From: Alteromonas macleodii
GTDB taxonomy: Bacteria; Pseudomonadota; Gammaproteobacteria; Enterobacterales; Alteromonadaceae
Direction: 5' to 3'
NCBI RefSeq assembly: GCF_903772925.1
Contig: NZ_LR812090.1
Span: 1,198,333 to 1,262,332, forward strand
Length of the DNA: 64,000 nt
The first letter of the stretch is position 1. Every line of letters begins with the position of its first letter. A program made the translations under genes and the position numbers. Positions 8,572-16,739 of the stretch are shown here, piece after piece. Below the pieces are notes generated by a model, which made no database searches, was not told the origin of the DNA, and saw only the letters and a list, made by a program, of their open reading frames with translations.

Positions 8572-9342
8572 ATGTCCAAAATGAGCAAGAGAACTCTTAT
8601 TGCTTCTACTGTTATGGGTGCATTCGCACTAACAGGTAGTGCAGTCTCTGCAGACACGCTTGAAGATCTTCATAAAGAAGAAGCAAAAATCCACGCGGCT
8701 GCGGCGAAATCTCAAGAAAAAATCAACACGTTGTTTGAGCAATCTCAAGAACTACTTGTTGAGTATCGTCAAACAGTAGATGAGACAGAAAACCTTAAAA
8801 TCTACAATGATTATATCGCAAGTCTAGTTGCTGACCAGCAACGCGGTATCGACTCTCTACAACGTCAAATCGACAGCATCGAAGAAACTAAGCAGGGCAT
8901 CGTTCCTCTTATGTTCCGCATGATTGACAGCCTAGAGCAATTCATCAAGCTAGACCGTCCAATTCGTTTGGAAGAGCGTCTGCAGCGCGTTGAGCGTCTT
9001 CGCGACCTAATGGCTAACTCTAACGTTACTGTTTCTGAACAGTTCCGTCAGGTACTAGAAGCTTATCTGGTTGAAGTTGAGTACGGTACTAAGATCAATT
9101 CTTACCAAGGTACTATCGACGACGCAGGTACAGAAGTTACTGTTGACTTCTTTAACCTAGGTCGTACGGCTCTACTAGCACTTTCACTTGACCAAACTCA
9201 CGCATGGGTTTGGAACAATGAAAGCCGCACTTGGGAGAAGCTAGGTGATGAGTACCTTTCTTCAACTATTGACGCAGTAAAAATGGCTAACGGCACCATT
9301 CCTGCGGCTCTTGTTAAACTACCAATTAGCGCAGCGGAGTAA
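8572..9342 (+). CDS. DUF3450 periplasmic protein, first gene of a TonB operon
   Basis: A 256-residue secreted protein. The signal peptide is cut near AVSA/DTLED. The mature part is mostly helical coiled coil (residues about 30-130, rich in K, E, Q), then a shorter C-terminal domain ending in a hydrophobic/alanine stretch. DUF3450 proteins lie first in operons with TtpC, ExbB2, ExbD2 and TonB2 in Vibrio and Alteromonas relatives; a periplasmic accessory role is inferred from this. I start at ATG 8572 rather than the upstream TTG. The stop is followed after six bases by the next start. Codon use here and in the next gene is strongly biased (many CTA, CGT, GTT), suggesting high expression. Confidence 0.82.
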   Translation: MSKMSKRTLIASTVMGAFALTGSAVSADTLEDLHKEEAKIHAAAAKSQEKINTLFEQSQELLVEYRQTVDETENLKIYNDYIASLVADQQRGIDSLQRQIDSIEETKQGIVPLMFRMIDSLEQFIKLDRPIRLEERLQRVERLRDLMANSNVTVSEQFRQVLEAYLVEVEYGTKINSYQGTIDDAGTEVTVDFFNLGRTALLALSLDQTHAWVWNNESRTWEKLGDEYLSSTIDAVKMANGTIPAALVKLPISAAE

Positions 9343-9348
9343 TTGTTA

Positions 9349-10707
9349 ATGAAACCAGTATTCAAATCTCTTTTAGCCGCTGCGACAGTTGCAGTTGCGG
9401 CAACCGGAGCGCAAGCTCAGGAAGCAAAGAGCCTGAAAGACCTTCTAGAGCAGGTTCAACAGAACCGTGTTTCTGAAGCACGTCTAGACAAGCAACGCGA
9501 AGCTGAATTCCAATCAGCACGTGCTGACAAGCAAGCGCTTCTTCGTAAAGCTCAAGCAGGCCTTAAAGCTGAGCAAGATCGTGGCGACCGTCTACAGAAG
9601 CAATTCTCAGACAACGAAGTAACACTAAACGAAAAAGCCGCTGAGCTAGATCAGGCAACTGGTACACTTGGCGAAATGTTTGGTGTAGTACGTCAAGCAT
9701 CTTCTGAAGCTTATGGTCGTATCTCTACATCAATCGTTAGTGCACAGTTCCCTGGCCGCAGCCAGTTCCTAGCTGAGATGTCTGAAGATTCTAAAGGTCT
9801 TCCTAACATCAAAGAACTAGAAGACCTATGGTTTGCACTTCAGAAAGAAATGACTGAAGGTGGTGAAGTAGTTAGGTTTACTACTGAAGTAGTTAACCTA
9901 GACGGCGGTTCTTCAGAGCAAGAAGTTGTTCGTATCGGTACTTTCAACCTTGTTGGCCAAGATGGTTACCTAGCTTACGATGCAGAGTCTGAAGTTGTTC
10001 AGCCTCTAGGTCGTCAACCAGACGGTCACTTCGTAGCGTCTGCTGAAGACCTAATCGACGCGACTTCAGGTTTCACTCCTTTCTACGCTGACCCTTCTCA
10101 AGGCGGTATCCTTGGTCTATTGAAGCAGAAAGCGACTATGTCTGAGCGTTATCACGCGGGTGGTCCAGTAGGTTACACAATCACGCTAATGCTAGCTGTC
10201 GGTCTACTTATCGGTCTTTACAAAATGATTACGCTAACCATCACTGGTGGTAAAATGCGTTCACAGCTTAAGAACGTAAACAGTCCATCTGAAGGTAACC
10301 CTCTAGGTCGTATTCTTAAAGTTTACCAAGAGAACAAAACTGCTGATGCAGAAAACCTTGAACTTAAACTTGATGAAGCGATTCTTCGCGAGCTTCCAAA
10401 AATTGAAAGCGGCATCAACGTAATCAAGATTTTCGCAGCGATTGCTCCTCTACTAGGTCTACTAGGTACAGTACTTGGTATGATCGAGACGTTCCAAACC
10501 ATCACACTATTCGGTACTGGTGACCCACGTATGATGGCAGGAAGTATCTCAATGGCTCTTGTAACTACTGCTCAAGGTATTATCGCGGCTCTGCCTCTAA
10601 TCCTTACTCACAGCATCGTAGCTTCTCGTAGCAAGTCAATCATCCACATTCTTGATGAGCAAACTGCGGGTATCGTAGCTGCTCACTCAGAGTCGGAGAA
10701 AGCGTAA
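9349..10707 (+). CDS. TtpC-like MotA/TolQ/ExbB proton-channel protein with periplasmic N-domain
   Basis: A 452-residue inner-membrane protein. The signal peptide ends AQA/QEAK. A long periplasmic region (about 25-260) begins with coiled coil. TM segments lie near 270-295, 365-390 and 405-430. The ExbB-type signature IAPLLGLLGTVLGMIETF is in the second TM and MAGSISMALVTTAQGIIAA in the third. Ordinary ExbB is about half this length; the long N-domain is the mark of TtpC, needed for Vibrio TonB2 function. The upstream TTG/TTA codons in frame are not the start; ATG 9349 follows the GGAG of the previous gene's end. It probably works with the next three products as one energy-transducing complex. 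Confidence 0.85.
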   Translation: MKPVFKSLLAAATVAVAATGAQAQEAKSLKDLLEQVQQNRVSEARLDKQREAEFQSARADKQALLRKAQAGLKAEQDRGDRLQKQFSDNEVTLNEKAAELDQATGTLGEMFGVVRQASSEAYGRISTSIVSAQFPGRSQFLAEMSEDSKGLPNIKELEDLWFALQKEMTEGGEVVRFTTEVVNLDGGSSEQEVVRIGTFNLVGQDGYLAYDAESEVVQPLGRQPDGHFVASAEDLIDATSGFTPFYADPSQGGILGLLKQKATMSERYHAGGPVGYTITLMLAVGLLIGLYKMITLTITGGKMRSQLKNVNSPSEGNPLGRILKVYQENKTADAENLELKLDEAILRELPKIESGINVIKIFAAIAPLLGLLGTVLGMIETFQTITLFGTGDPRMMAGSISMALVTTAQGIIAALPLILTHSIVASRSKSIIHILDEQTAGIVAAHSESEKA

Positions 10708-10708
10708 T

Positions 10709-11233
10709 ATGAATTACCTGATTGGATTATTCGAATCGGTCAGGGACTTTATCGCTACCGGCGGTGACGTACTTTACTTCGTTGCTGCCGCGCTCTTTCT
10801 CATGTGGGTTTTAATGATTGAGCGTTACTGGTATTTAACCTCGGTCTTCCCAAAGGTGAAGAAAAACATCATCGCGAATTGGGATGCCCGAGCAGATACC
10901 ACATCATGGTATGCGCATAGAATCCGTGACGCGTGGATTTCTCAAGCGTCAGACGATCTAAACGCTAGAATGCTGATTATCAGAACCATTATTGCAATGT
11001 GTCCGTTAATCGGTCTACTTGGAACAGTGACCGGAATGATCAGCGTTTTCGAGACAATGGCAACACAGGGCACCAGCAACGCACGTCTAATGGCGGCTGG
11101 TATCTCTATGGCAACTATCCCGACAATGGCGGGAATGGTAGCCGCGCTATCAGGACTGTTCATCAGTTCTCGTCTTGAAGCGAAAGTGAAGCTGGCAAGA
11201 GAAGGGCTAGTTGATAGCCTGCCACATCATTAG
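10709..11233 (+). CDS. exbB: ExbB-type biopolymer transport protein
   Basis: A 174-residue inner-membrane protein, short as in ExbB2-type systems. It has a first TM near 20-38 (DVLYFVAAALFLMWVLMIE) and the signature MCPLIGLLGTVTGMISVFETM near residues 92-112. A third TM follows (AAGISMATIPTMAGMVAALSGLF). It forms the proton channel with ExbD that powers TonB. It begins two bases after the TtpC-like gene stop, so translation is likely coupled. TolQ is excluded by the neighbours (ExbD/TonB rather than TolR/TolA). Confidence 0.9.
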   Translation: MNYLIGLFESVRDFIATGGDVLYFVAAALFLMWVLMIERYWYLTSVFPKVKKNIIANWDARADTTSWYAHRIRDAWISQASDDLNARMLIIRTIIAMCPLIGLLGTVTGMISVFETMATQGTSNARLMAAGISMATIPTMAGMVAALSGLFISSRLEAKVKLAREGLVDSLPHH

Positions 11234-11244
11234 AGAGAGAGATT

Positions 11245-11643
11245 ATGGCTCGAAAAGTCAGAACCGAGGAAGAAGATGCACAGATCGACATGACACCCAT
11301 GTTGGATATCGTGTTTATCATGCTGATCTTCTTTATCGTTACCACTGTTTTCGTTAAGGAAGCAGGGATCGAAGTCAACAAGCCAGATGCGAGCCAGGCG
11401 ATTCTTCACAAAAATGCAAACATTTTCATCGCCGTAACGGAAGACGGAAATGTATGGCTAGATAAGCGTGAAGTAGCGCCGGACAGCGTAAGAGCGAATA
11501 TTGAAAGACTGCTTACCGAGCAGCCAACTGACTACGTAATCATTCAAGCTGATATTAAAGCGAAGCATGGTTTAGTAGTTGAAATTATGGATCAGGTTAA
11601 AGCCGCTGGCGTTAACCGAGTCTCGGTAGCGGCAAGGGGATAA
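11245..11643 (+). CDS. exbD: ExbD-type biopolymer transport protein
   Basis: A 132-residue protein with a short cytoplasmic N-terminus, one TM (about 20-40, MTPMLDIVFIMLIFFIV) carrying the essential aspartate D21, and a periplasmic domain ending NRVSVAARG. The LDIVF aspartate corresponds to the proton-carrying Asp of E. coli ExbD. An AGAGAGAGA-type Shine-Dalgarno precedes ATG 11245. It couples the proton gradient to TonB together with ExbB. Confidence 0.92.
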   Translation: MARKVRTEEEDAQIDMTPMLDIVFIMLIFFIVTTVFVKEAGIEVNKPDASQAILHKNANIFIAVTEDGNVWLDKREVAPDSVRANIERLLTEQPTDYVIIQADIKAKHGLVVEIMDQVKAAGVNRVSVAARG

Positions 11644-11644
11644 G

Positions 11645-12256
11645 ATGTTACGTATACTTGTATCTATTGTATTAGGTGCTGCGGTCGCATTTGCCCTGTT
11701 CGTTCTAATGGCCAAGTTGATTGAAAATTCATCTAGACCAGCAGACGAAGTACCGCCTGCACCGGTTATCGATATTGTAATGCAGGAACCAGACGACCAG
11801 ACGCAAACGCGTACTCGTGTTCCACCACCACCGCCACCTCCGCCTCCACAGCCTCCGAAAATGGAGCAGGTAGAGCCGGAAACAGCGGAACCTGATGCAG
11901 ATGGCTTTAGCTTAGCTATTCCAGCTATTGACACAGGTGGTGTTGGTGTAAACATCGGTGGTGTTGGTGCAATGCAACGTGACGGTGAAGCTACACCTAT
12001 CGTTCGTATCGACCCGAAATATCCACCTGATGCAGCCCGTGACGGCCGCGAAGGTTGGGTAAGACTGTCTTTCACTATCAACGAAGTTGGTGGTGTTGAA
12101 GATATCGAAGTTATCGAAGCTGAACCTAAGCGCGTATTCGATCGTGAAGCACGTCGTGCTCTACGTAAGTGGAAATACAAGCCTAAGATCGTTGATGGCA
12201 AGCCAGTTAGACAAACAGGCATGTTCGTACAGCTAGACTTTAAACTGGAGCAATGA
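11645..12256 (+). CDS. tonB: TonB energy transducer
   Basis: A 203-residue protein. The N-terminal TM is about residues 4-26. A proline-rich spacer follows (RVPPPPPPPPPQPPK, about 58-73; much shorter than in E. coli TonB) with an acidic stretch. The C-terminal TonB domain is at about 115-203 (RIDPKYPPDAARDGREGWV; ALRKWKYKPKIVDGKPV). It contacts the TonB boxes of outer-membrane receptors. The short spacer is typical of TonB2-type proteins, which then need a partner such as TtpC. It begins one base after exbD and its stop overlaps the ATG triplets of the next gene. Confidence 0.92.
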   Translation: MLRILVSIVLGAAVAFALFVLMAKLIENSSRPADEVPPAPVIDIVMQEPDDQTQTRTRVPPPPPPPPPQPPKMEQVEPETAEPDADGFSLAIPAIDTGGVGVNIGGVGAMQRDGEATPIVRIDPKYPPDAARDGREGWVRLSFTINEVGGVEDIEVIEAEPKRVFDREARRALRKWKYKPKIVDGKPVRQTGMFVQLDFKLEQ

Positions 12257-12258
12257 TC

Positions 12259-13524
12259 ATGATGAAACGTACATTCAAAATGTCAGCCGTTGCTTTAGTG
12301 CTAGGCGCAGGTGCGGTGCTTTCTGCACCCGCTGCTCTAGCGCAGTCGGCACCTGTTGTTTGCCCTGGATATGAGAAGGGTAAAACAACGCTAGTAGGTG
12401 AGCGTACCGGTAAGAAGGTTCAAAAAGCTTTTGAATTCTATAATGAAGACCAGCTTACCGAAGCGTTAAACGTACTTTATGAAATCGACCCATCGGACGA
12501 TTTTGACAAAGCCTACGTTAAACGTTTCATCGGTAACTTATTGGCTTCACAAGAAGGTCAGGGCGGTAAAGCGTTAAACTACTTGGTCGACTCAGTTGAA
12601 CCAAAAGTACTTAACGACACAGAGCACTCTCAGACACTTAAATTAATAGGTGATTTGAGCATGCAGGAAGAGAAGTACACTGATGCCATCAAATGGTATA
12701 ACAAGTGGATGGAATTTACCTGTAAGGAAGATGCTGATGTGTATACTCGCCTAGCGCAAGCTTACTTTGAGTCTAAGCAGTTAGCTAAAATGATTGAGCC
12801 AGCAGACAAGGCTATTGCTTTGTATGAAGAGCCAAATAAGAACCCTTATGTTCTTAAGCTAACTTCTTACTACGAGCGTAAGATGTACCCTGAAACGGTT
12901 TCTGTAGCGGAAGACCTCGTTAGTACTTTCCCTCAGGAAAAGACTTGGTGGTCGCGTCTTGGTTTTTTCTACATCTTAGTTGAAGACTACAAAAAAGGTC
13001 TTTCAACACTAGAACTTGCTTACATGCAAGGCTATCTAGAAAAAGATTCAGAAATTAAAACGCTTGCTCAGCTTTATCAAAGTAATGGTATGCCTTACAA
13101 GGCTGCCAAACTGCTTGAAAAGCACATGAAAGAAGGCTTGTTAAAGAACGATGCTGATATGATTGCGAATATCGCTAATGCATATCACCAGGCTAAAAAC
13201 TTTAAAACAGCGGCAAACTTGTATGCACAAGCTGCGGCTAAGAGTTCAGACCCTGAGCATTATCGTAAACAAGGTACGCTTTTACTTGTAGCAGAAGATT
13301 ATAAAGGTGCTATCAAAGCTCTAGAAAATGCTCTAGAACGTGGCGCTGAAAACCCAGAGAAGATTCACTTCACTCTTATGGAAGCGAACTTCTACGCGGG
13401 TAACTTCAGATCTGCATACAAGCATGTACAAGAAGCTAAGAAAGATCGCTCACTACGTCGTAACGCGGCTGCGTGGGAACCTTACATCAAGGAAAAAGCT
13501 AAAAACCGTGGTATTAATATCTAA
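12259..13524 (+). CDS. Secreted TPR-repeat protein, last gene of the TonB operon
   Basis: About 421 residues. The signal peptide ends ALAQ near residue 28. The rest is helical tetratricopeptide-like repeats (for example DAIKWYNKWMEFTCKEDADVYTRL is one unit, others at about 180-215, 275-370: AANLYAQAA, GAIKALENALERGAENP). TPR proteins close many TtpC-type TonB operons; a periplasmic scaffold role for the complex is inferred. Three ATGs lie at 12253, 12259 and 12262; GGAG at 12247-12250 gives 8-base spacing to 12259, which I chose. A strong terminator follows. Confidence 0.82.
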   Translation: MMKRTFKMSAVALVLGAGAVLSAPAALAQSAPVVCPGYEKGKTTLVGERTGKKVQKAFEFYNEDQLTEALNVLYEIDPSDDFDKAYVKRFIGNLLASQEGQGGKALNYLVDSVEPKVLNDTEHSQTLKLIGDLSMQEEKYTDAIKWYNKWMEFTCKEDADVYTRLAQAYFESKQLAKMIEPADKAIALYEEPNKNPYVLKLTSYYERKMYPETVSVAEDLVSTFPQEKTWWSRLGFFYILVEDYKKGLSTLELAYMQGYLEKDSEIKTLAQLYQSNGMPYKAAKLLEKHMKEGLLKNDADMIANIANAYHQAKNFKTAANLYAQAAAKSSDPEHYRKQGTLLLVAEDYKGAIKALENALERGAENPEKIHFTLMEANFYAGNFRSAYKHVQEAKKDRSLRRNAAAWEPYIKEKAKNRGINI

Positions 13525-13539
13525 TATTCGGATTTAGCC

Positions 13540-13566
13540 AAAAGCCTCCTTCGGGAGGCTTTTTTT
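13540..13566 (+). terminator. Rho-independent terminator of the TonB operon
   Basis: AGCCTCC (13543-13549), TTCG tetraloop, GGAGGCT (13554-13560), then six more T. An A-run precedes it, so it may also work in reverse for tmcA readthrough. Confidence 0.93.
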
Positions 13567-13690
13567 ATGCCTTAAACTTTTGTTTAAGTAAGAAGAAAAG
13601 CTAAGAAGGAAAGTAAGATCAAGGCTATTATCAAAGGCAACAGGATAGTAAAAATTAAGCTTCAGTATTTAATGAGGAGACTTACGGGTT

Positions 13691-15964
13691 TTATTGAAAT
13701 TGGTCAAAAGCGGCACACAACTCAGTTCTTATTATTGATGTGGTTTCTTTCAAGCCATTTACGATAGTTCCATTATTACTTAAAACGCCTTTGATACGCT
13801 TTATATCTATGTTTGAATGACTGAATAGCGCTGTTAAGTAACTCTTTTTGTTTATCACATTTATCAGTAGCGCCAACGTTTCCTGCGTATCCCCAGCTAT
13901 TCTAGGCATATTGCTGCAATCTCTTGCAAGACTTTGCGTTTCTATTTGAGAGACAGATTGCGCCTCTTTCGACATCTTATGCAAAATTGGCCAAACATCA
14001 TCTAACGTCCTATAACCTTGAATAAACTGAGCGAGCTTTGTCACATAGATATCGAGCACGGTTTTAGACAGTTCATTTACATTAGCGCCGTCAAAGCTGG
14101 CCTTTAATGATTTGAGGTTGGTTACAAGTTCAGTTGTTTTGGGGGAAAGGGGCAGCAAAGCTAACGCGCTCGTCTCACCACTGGCCTTGTTAGGTTTTCT
14201 GCCATAATCAACTATGTCAAAACCATTTTGAGTCCAAAAGTTATCTAGCTTCAATGTGGTACCGTAGGACGTGCAAGTTGCATCTATTAATTGTTCCCGG
14301 GCTTCGTCAACGACTTTATTTACTACATAACTACCGACGCCTCTTCCTTGAAGCTTTGGATGTACAGCGATACGGTTAACTCTCCAATACTTGTGTGTGG
14401 CCGCTTTAGGATCGGTAGAAAGCAGGGTAAGCCTTTGCGCAGCTAGATGGCCTTTAGGTCGGCGGCGCCCCGACGCAATACCTGTTGATACATGGGTTAA
14501 CTTGATACCACCTTCAATATTTATAATTGCGGCTGCTACCACAAGGGTGCCTAACTTCAGTGTGGCAACCATAACGTCAGGGCTATCCAGTAACCGCATA
14601 AAATCGTCAGGCGTGGTTTGGTAGTGCGCCAGCGCAAGAAGGGACATAATTTGCTGAAGCGTGCTTTCATTAACGTTTTCAAAAGAACGTAAACAGAAAT
14701 TGCATTTCTCTATTAGTTCGACGCTATCTTCTGATTCAATATTTGTGACGTTATCGTTTGCAGTTTTGCTCTCAAACAAGCATGTGCTTTTAAAGAATGC
14801 TTCGATAGGGTCATTTTCGAACCATCGCAGTGGGGTCGACAGCGTTAAATGAATGCTACCATTGGGCAAGTTAGGAATGAGTTTATGAATAAATCCGTTT
14901 CCCGAGCCTTCATAGCCTTGTAGCGTGGTGCTCAAAATCCACTGAGGGTTAGTCGCTATTATTCGGTTTACGACTGGCAGGGGCATTGAGGCGGCTTCAT
15001 CAACCACAACAAGGTCAAATGTTGTATTGTTTTTGCTATTTTGGGTATGAAGTAATTCGCTGTCAGGAGGTACCCATTTTACAGAGCCTAAACACGCCCT
15101 TCGTGCGTCTACGGAACGCTGCTCTTTATTGATGGAGTCGGTATGATGAAACTGGTAATCTGTTTTGTTGGTGACGTCAAATTGATGAAGCTGAGACATT
15201 ACGTTAGCAACGTTTTCATGCTGCTCGCTAGTGAGAAGCACGTTTTTCCCTTTCCTTACTAGGCTGTCAATAAATATGCCTAACAAAGAAGATTTACCTC
15301 TTCCTCGCGGAGCAGTGACCAAAGCGTTCAACTTATTTAGCGAGTAAGACTGGTACAATTGGCCATATGCGCATTCTTGCTCTTTAGAGCGGAACAACGA
15401 ACCTCTATAAGCATTTTCTAAGGAGCGCTTTTCTACTCGATAGGTTGCTAAACCCGGTAGCCTAGCTGTAGATTCAGTAAGTATTGCTATGCCAGTATTC
15501 GCACGCAGGCATTTAATAAAACGTGCCAGGTATCGGCTATGGGTGAGCGTAAAGCCTTCTGAAAGAAAAGAAACTGAAGCATTGCTGCTCCACTGTTCCA
15601 ACTCGGGACAGATAAGCACTAAACACCCCTGGTGTTTTACTATGCCTGCCACTGCCATTGCATCACCAGGCTTAAAGGAATCCCTACAATCCAATGTCGC
15701 AATATCGTACTCGCTGCCTAGCACTTTTTTGCGTTTTTTTCCCTTCAACTCAGTACTAGTAAAGGTGGCTAGGCTCAAAAATTCAGTTTCATCAGCTGAA
15801 GTTTGAATTATGGATAACGCCGCTTCACAAAACGTATCATTACCTGAAATTACCAGCATTCTTCGGTGAACTAGGTAATTTATATCTGATAGGTGTGAGC
15901 TATTTTCGCAGTTATTTTTACTGTAGGGGGCAAGAAGCCATTCACGTAATTGATTTAGCGCCAT
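13691..15964 (-). CDS. tmcA: tRNA(Met) cytidine acetyltransferase
   Basis: Makes N4-acetylcytidine at the wobble base C34 of elongator tRNA-Met, using acetyl-CoA and ATP/GTP. 757 residues (E. coli TmcA is about 671). Order: N-terminal DUF1726-like domain; helicase-like module with P-loop APRGRGKSSLLG near residue 215 and DEAA-type Walker B (VVVDEAASMPLP) near 320; then a GNAT domain near 510-570 (WRVNRIAVHPKLQGRGVGSYVV); then a C-terminal helical domain. It is divergent from the thioesterase gene with 59 bases between. Confidence 0.93.
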   Translation of the reverse strand: MALNQLREWLLAPYSKNNCENSSHLSDINYLVHRRMLVISGNDTFCEAALSIIQTSADETEFLSLATFTSTELKGKKRKKVLGSEYDIATLDCRDSFKPGDAMAVAGIVKHQGCLVLICPELEQWSSNASVSFLSEGFTLTHSRYLARFIKCLRANTGIAILTESTARLPGLATYRVEKRSLENAYRGSLFRSKEQECAYGQLYQSYSLNKLNALVTAPRGRGKSSLLGIFIDSLVRKGKNVLLTSEQHENVANVMSQLHQFDVTNKTDYQFHHTDSINKEQRSVDARRACLGSVKWVPPDSELLHTQNSKNNTTFDLVVVDEAASMPLPVVNRIIATNPQWILSTTLQGYEGSGNGFIHKLIPNLPNGSIHLTLSTPLRWFENDPIEAFFKSTCLFESKTANDNVTNIESEDSVELIEKCNFCLRSFENVNESTLQQIMSLLALAHYQTTPDDFMRLLDSPDVMVATLKLGTLVVAAAIINIEGGIKLTHVSTGIASGRRRPKGHLAAQRLTLLSTDPKAATHKYWRVNRIAVHPKLQGRGVGSYVVNKVVDEAREQLIDATCTSYGTTLKLDNFWTQNGFDIVDYGRKPNKASGETSALALLPLSPKTTELVTNLKSLKASFDGANVNELSKTVLDIYVTKLAQFIQGYRTLDDVWPILHKMSKEAQSVSQIETQSLARDCSNMPRIAGDTQETLALLINVINKKSYLTALFSHSNIDIKRIKGVLSNNGTIVNGLKETTSIIRTELCAAFDQFQ

Positions 15965-16023
15965 GAATCAGTTTTTTCGGTATAATCTTACGCTATAGTA
16001 GCGATTTATTGTGAGGAATTCGA

Positions 16024-16449
16024 ATGCGCTTTCTTTCTCGGCGTTTAGTTATGCCAAATGATCTTAATTACGCCAATTCTTTGTTCGGTGGCCGCGCGTT
16101 AGAATGGATAGACGAAGAGGCTGCCATTTGGGCAATCTGTCAGTTAGAGACCAATTGTTTAGTGACTAAGCATATTGGCGAAATTAGTTTTGAATCACCT
16201 GCGATGCAAGGTGATATTGTAGAGTTTGGTCTGGAAACCAAGGCGGTAGGTCGGTCATCTATTACCGTAAGTTGCCTAGTGCGCAATAAGGCCACTAAAA
16301 AAACTATCTGCTTTGCAGATGACATCGTTTTCGTAAAGGTAGACCCAGATACTCGCCAACCAACAGCACACGGCAAAACGCTAGAAGGGTTAAAAGCACA
16401 GACTGACGATGAAGTTCGTCGTCTTAATATGAATATTAACGCTGAATAG
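16024..16449 (+). CDS. Acyl-CoA thioesterase, hotdog fold (YciA-like)
   Basis: A 141-residue single-hotdog protein. Seen: PNDLNYANSLFGGRALEWIDEEAAI, in which the N and D/E residues belong to the family active site, then the central helix and sheet. It hydrolyses acyl-CoA in the cytoplasm; chain preference cannot be read from sequence. AGGAATTCG precedes ATG 16024. It is divergent from tmcA and followed by the TPP riboswitch leader of the next operon. The family also includes YbgC-type enzymes, but the N-terminal pattern is nearer YciA/acyl-CoA hydrolases. Confidence 0.85.
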   Translation: MRFLSRRLVMPNDLNYANSLFGGRALEWIDEEAAIWAICQLETNCLVTKHIGEISFESPAMQGDIVEFGLETKAVGRSSITVSCLVRNKATKKTICFADDIVFVKVDPDTRQPTAHGKTLEGLKAQTDDEVRRLNMNINAE

Positions 16450-16587
16450 CCTTCGGCTCTGCATGCCTTATATTATATAAAAATTATGACCTTAGCTTAA
16501 TGTCTTATCTGCTTGACGGCGTGTATTGAACTGGTAGACTCCGTCGCAGACGTTGAGGTTACTATTTGAGTGGCCCAACACTATATA

Positions 16588-16675
16588 CCAAGGGGTGTCC
16601 GTTTTCGGTCTGAGATCCACGTAAGTGGGAACCCTTAAACCTGATCCGGATAATACCGGCGTAGGGATGGTTCAC
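16588..16675 (+). promoter_or_regulatory. TPP riboswitch (THI element) aptamer
   Basis: The hallmark parts are in order: AGGGGTG (16591-16597), CTGAGA (16610-16615), ACCCTT (16631-16636), CCTGATCCGGATAAT (16640-16654) and CCGGCGTAGGGA (16656-16667). AGGGGTG pairs across ACCCTT, and CCGG/CCGG builds the second arm. It binds thiamine diphosphate and normally represses when occupied. It leads into the receptor gene at 16740 and so places the next four genes under thiamine control. Confidence 0.93.
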
Positions 16676-16703
16676 AGCATAGCCTTATCACCTGCCGTTA
16701 GAC

Positions 16704-16739
16704 CCGGATCTTTTTTCTTCAATAAGAACAAGAGATCCC
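16704..16739 (+). promoter_or_regulatory. Expression platform of the TPP riboswitch: start-site sequestering hairpin
   Basis: GGATCTTTTTTCTT (16706-16719) can pair with AAGAACAAGAGATCC (16724-16738) through 14 base pairs with one bulged C and a CAAT loop. The 3' arm holds the purine-rich ribosome-binding region and ends two bases before ATG 16740. The start of the 5' arm, CCGGATC (16704-16710), is also the exact complement of GATCCGG (16643-16649) inside the aptamer. The two pairings exclude each other. This predicts translational shut-off when TPP is bound. The T-run inside the arm could alternatively be a terminator. Confidence 0.6.
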
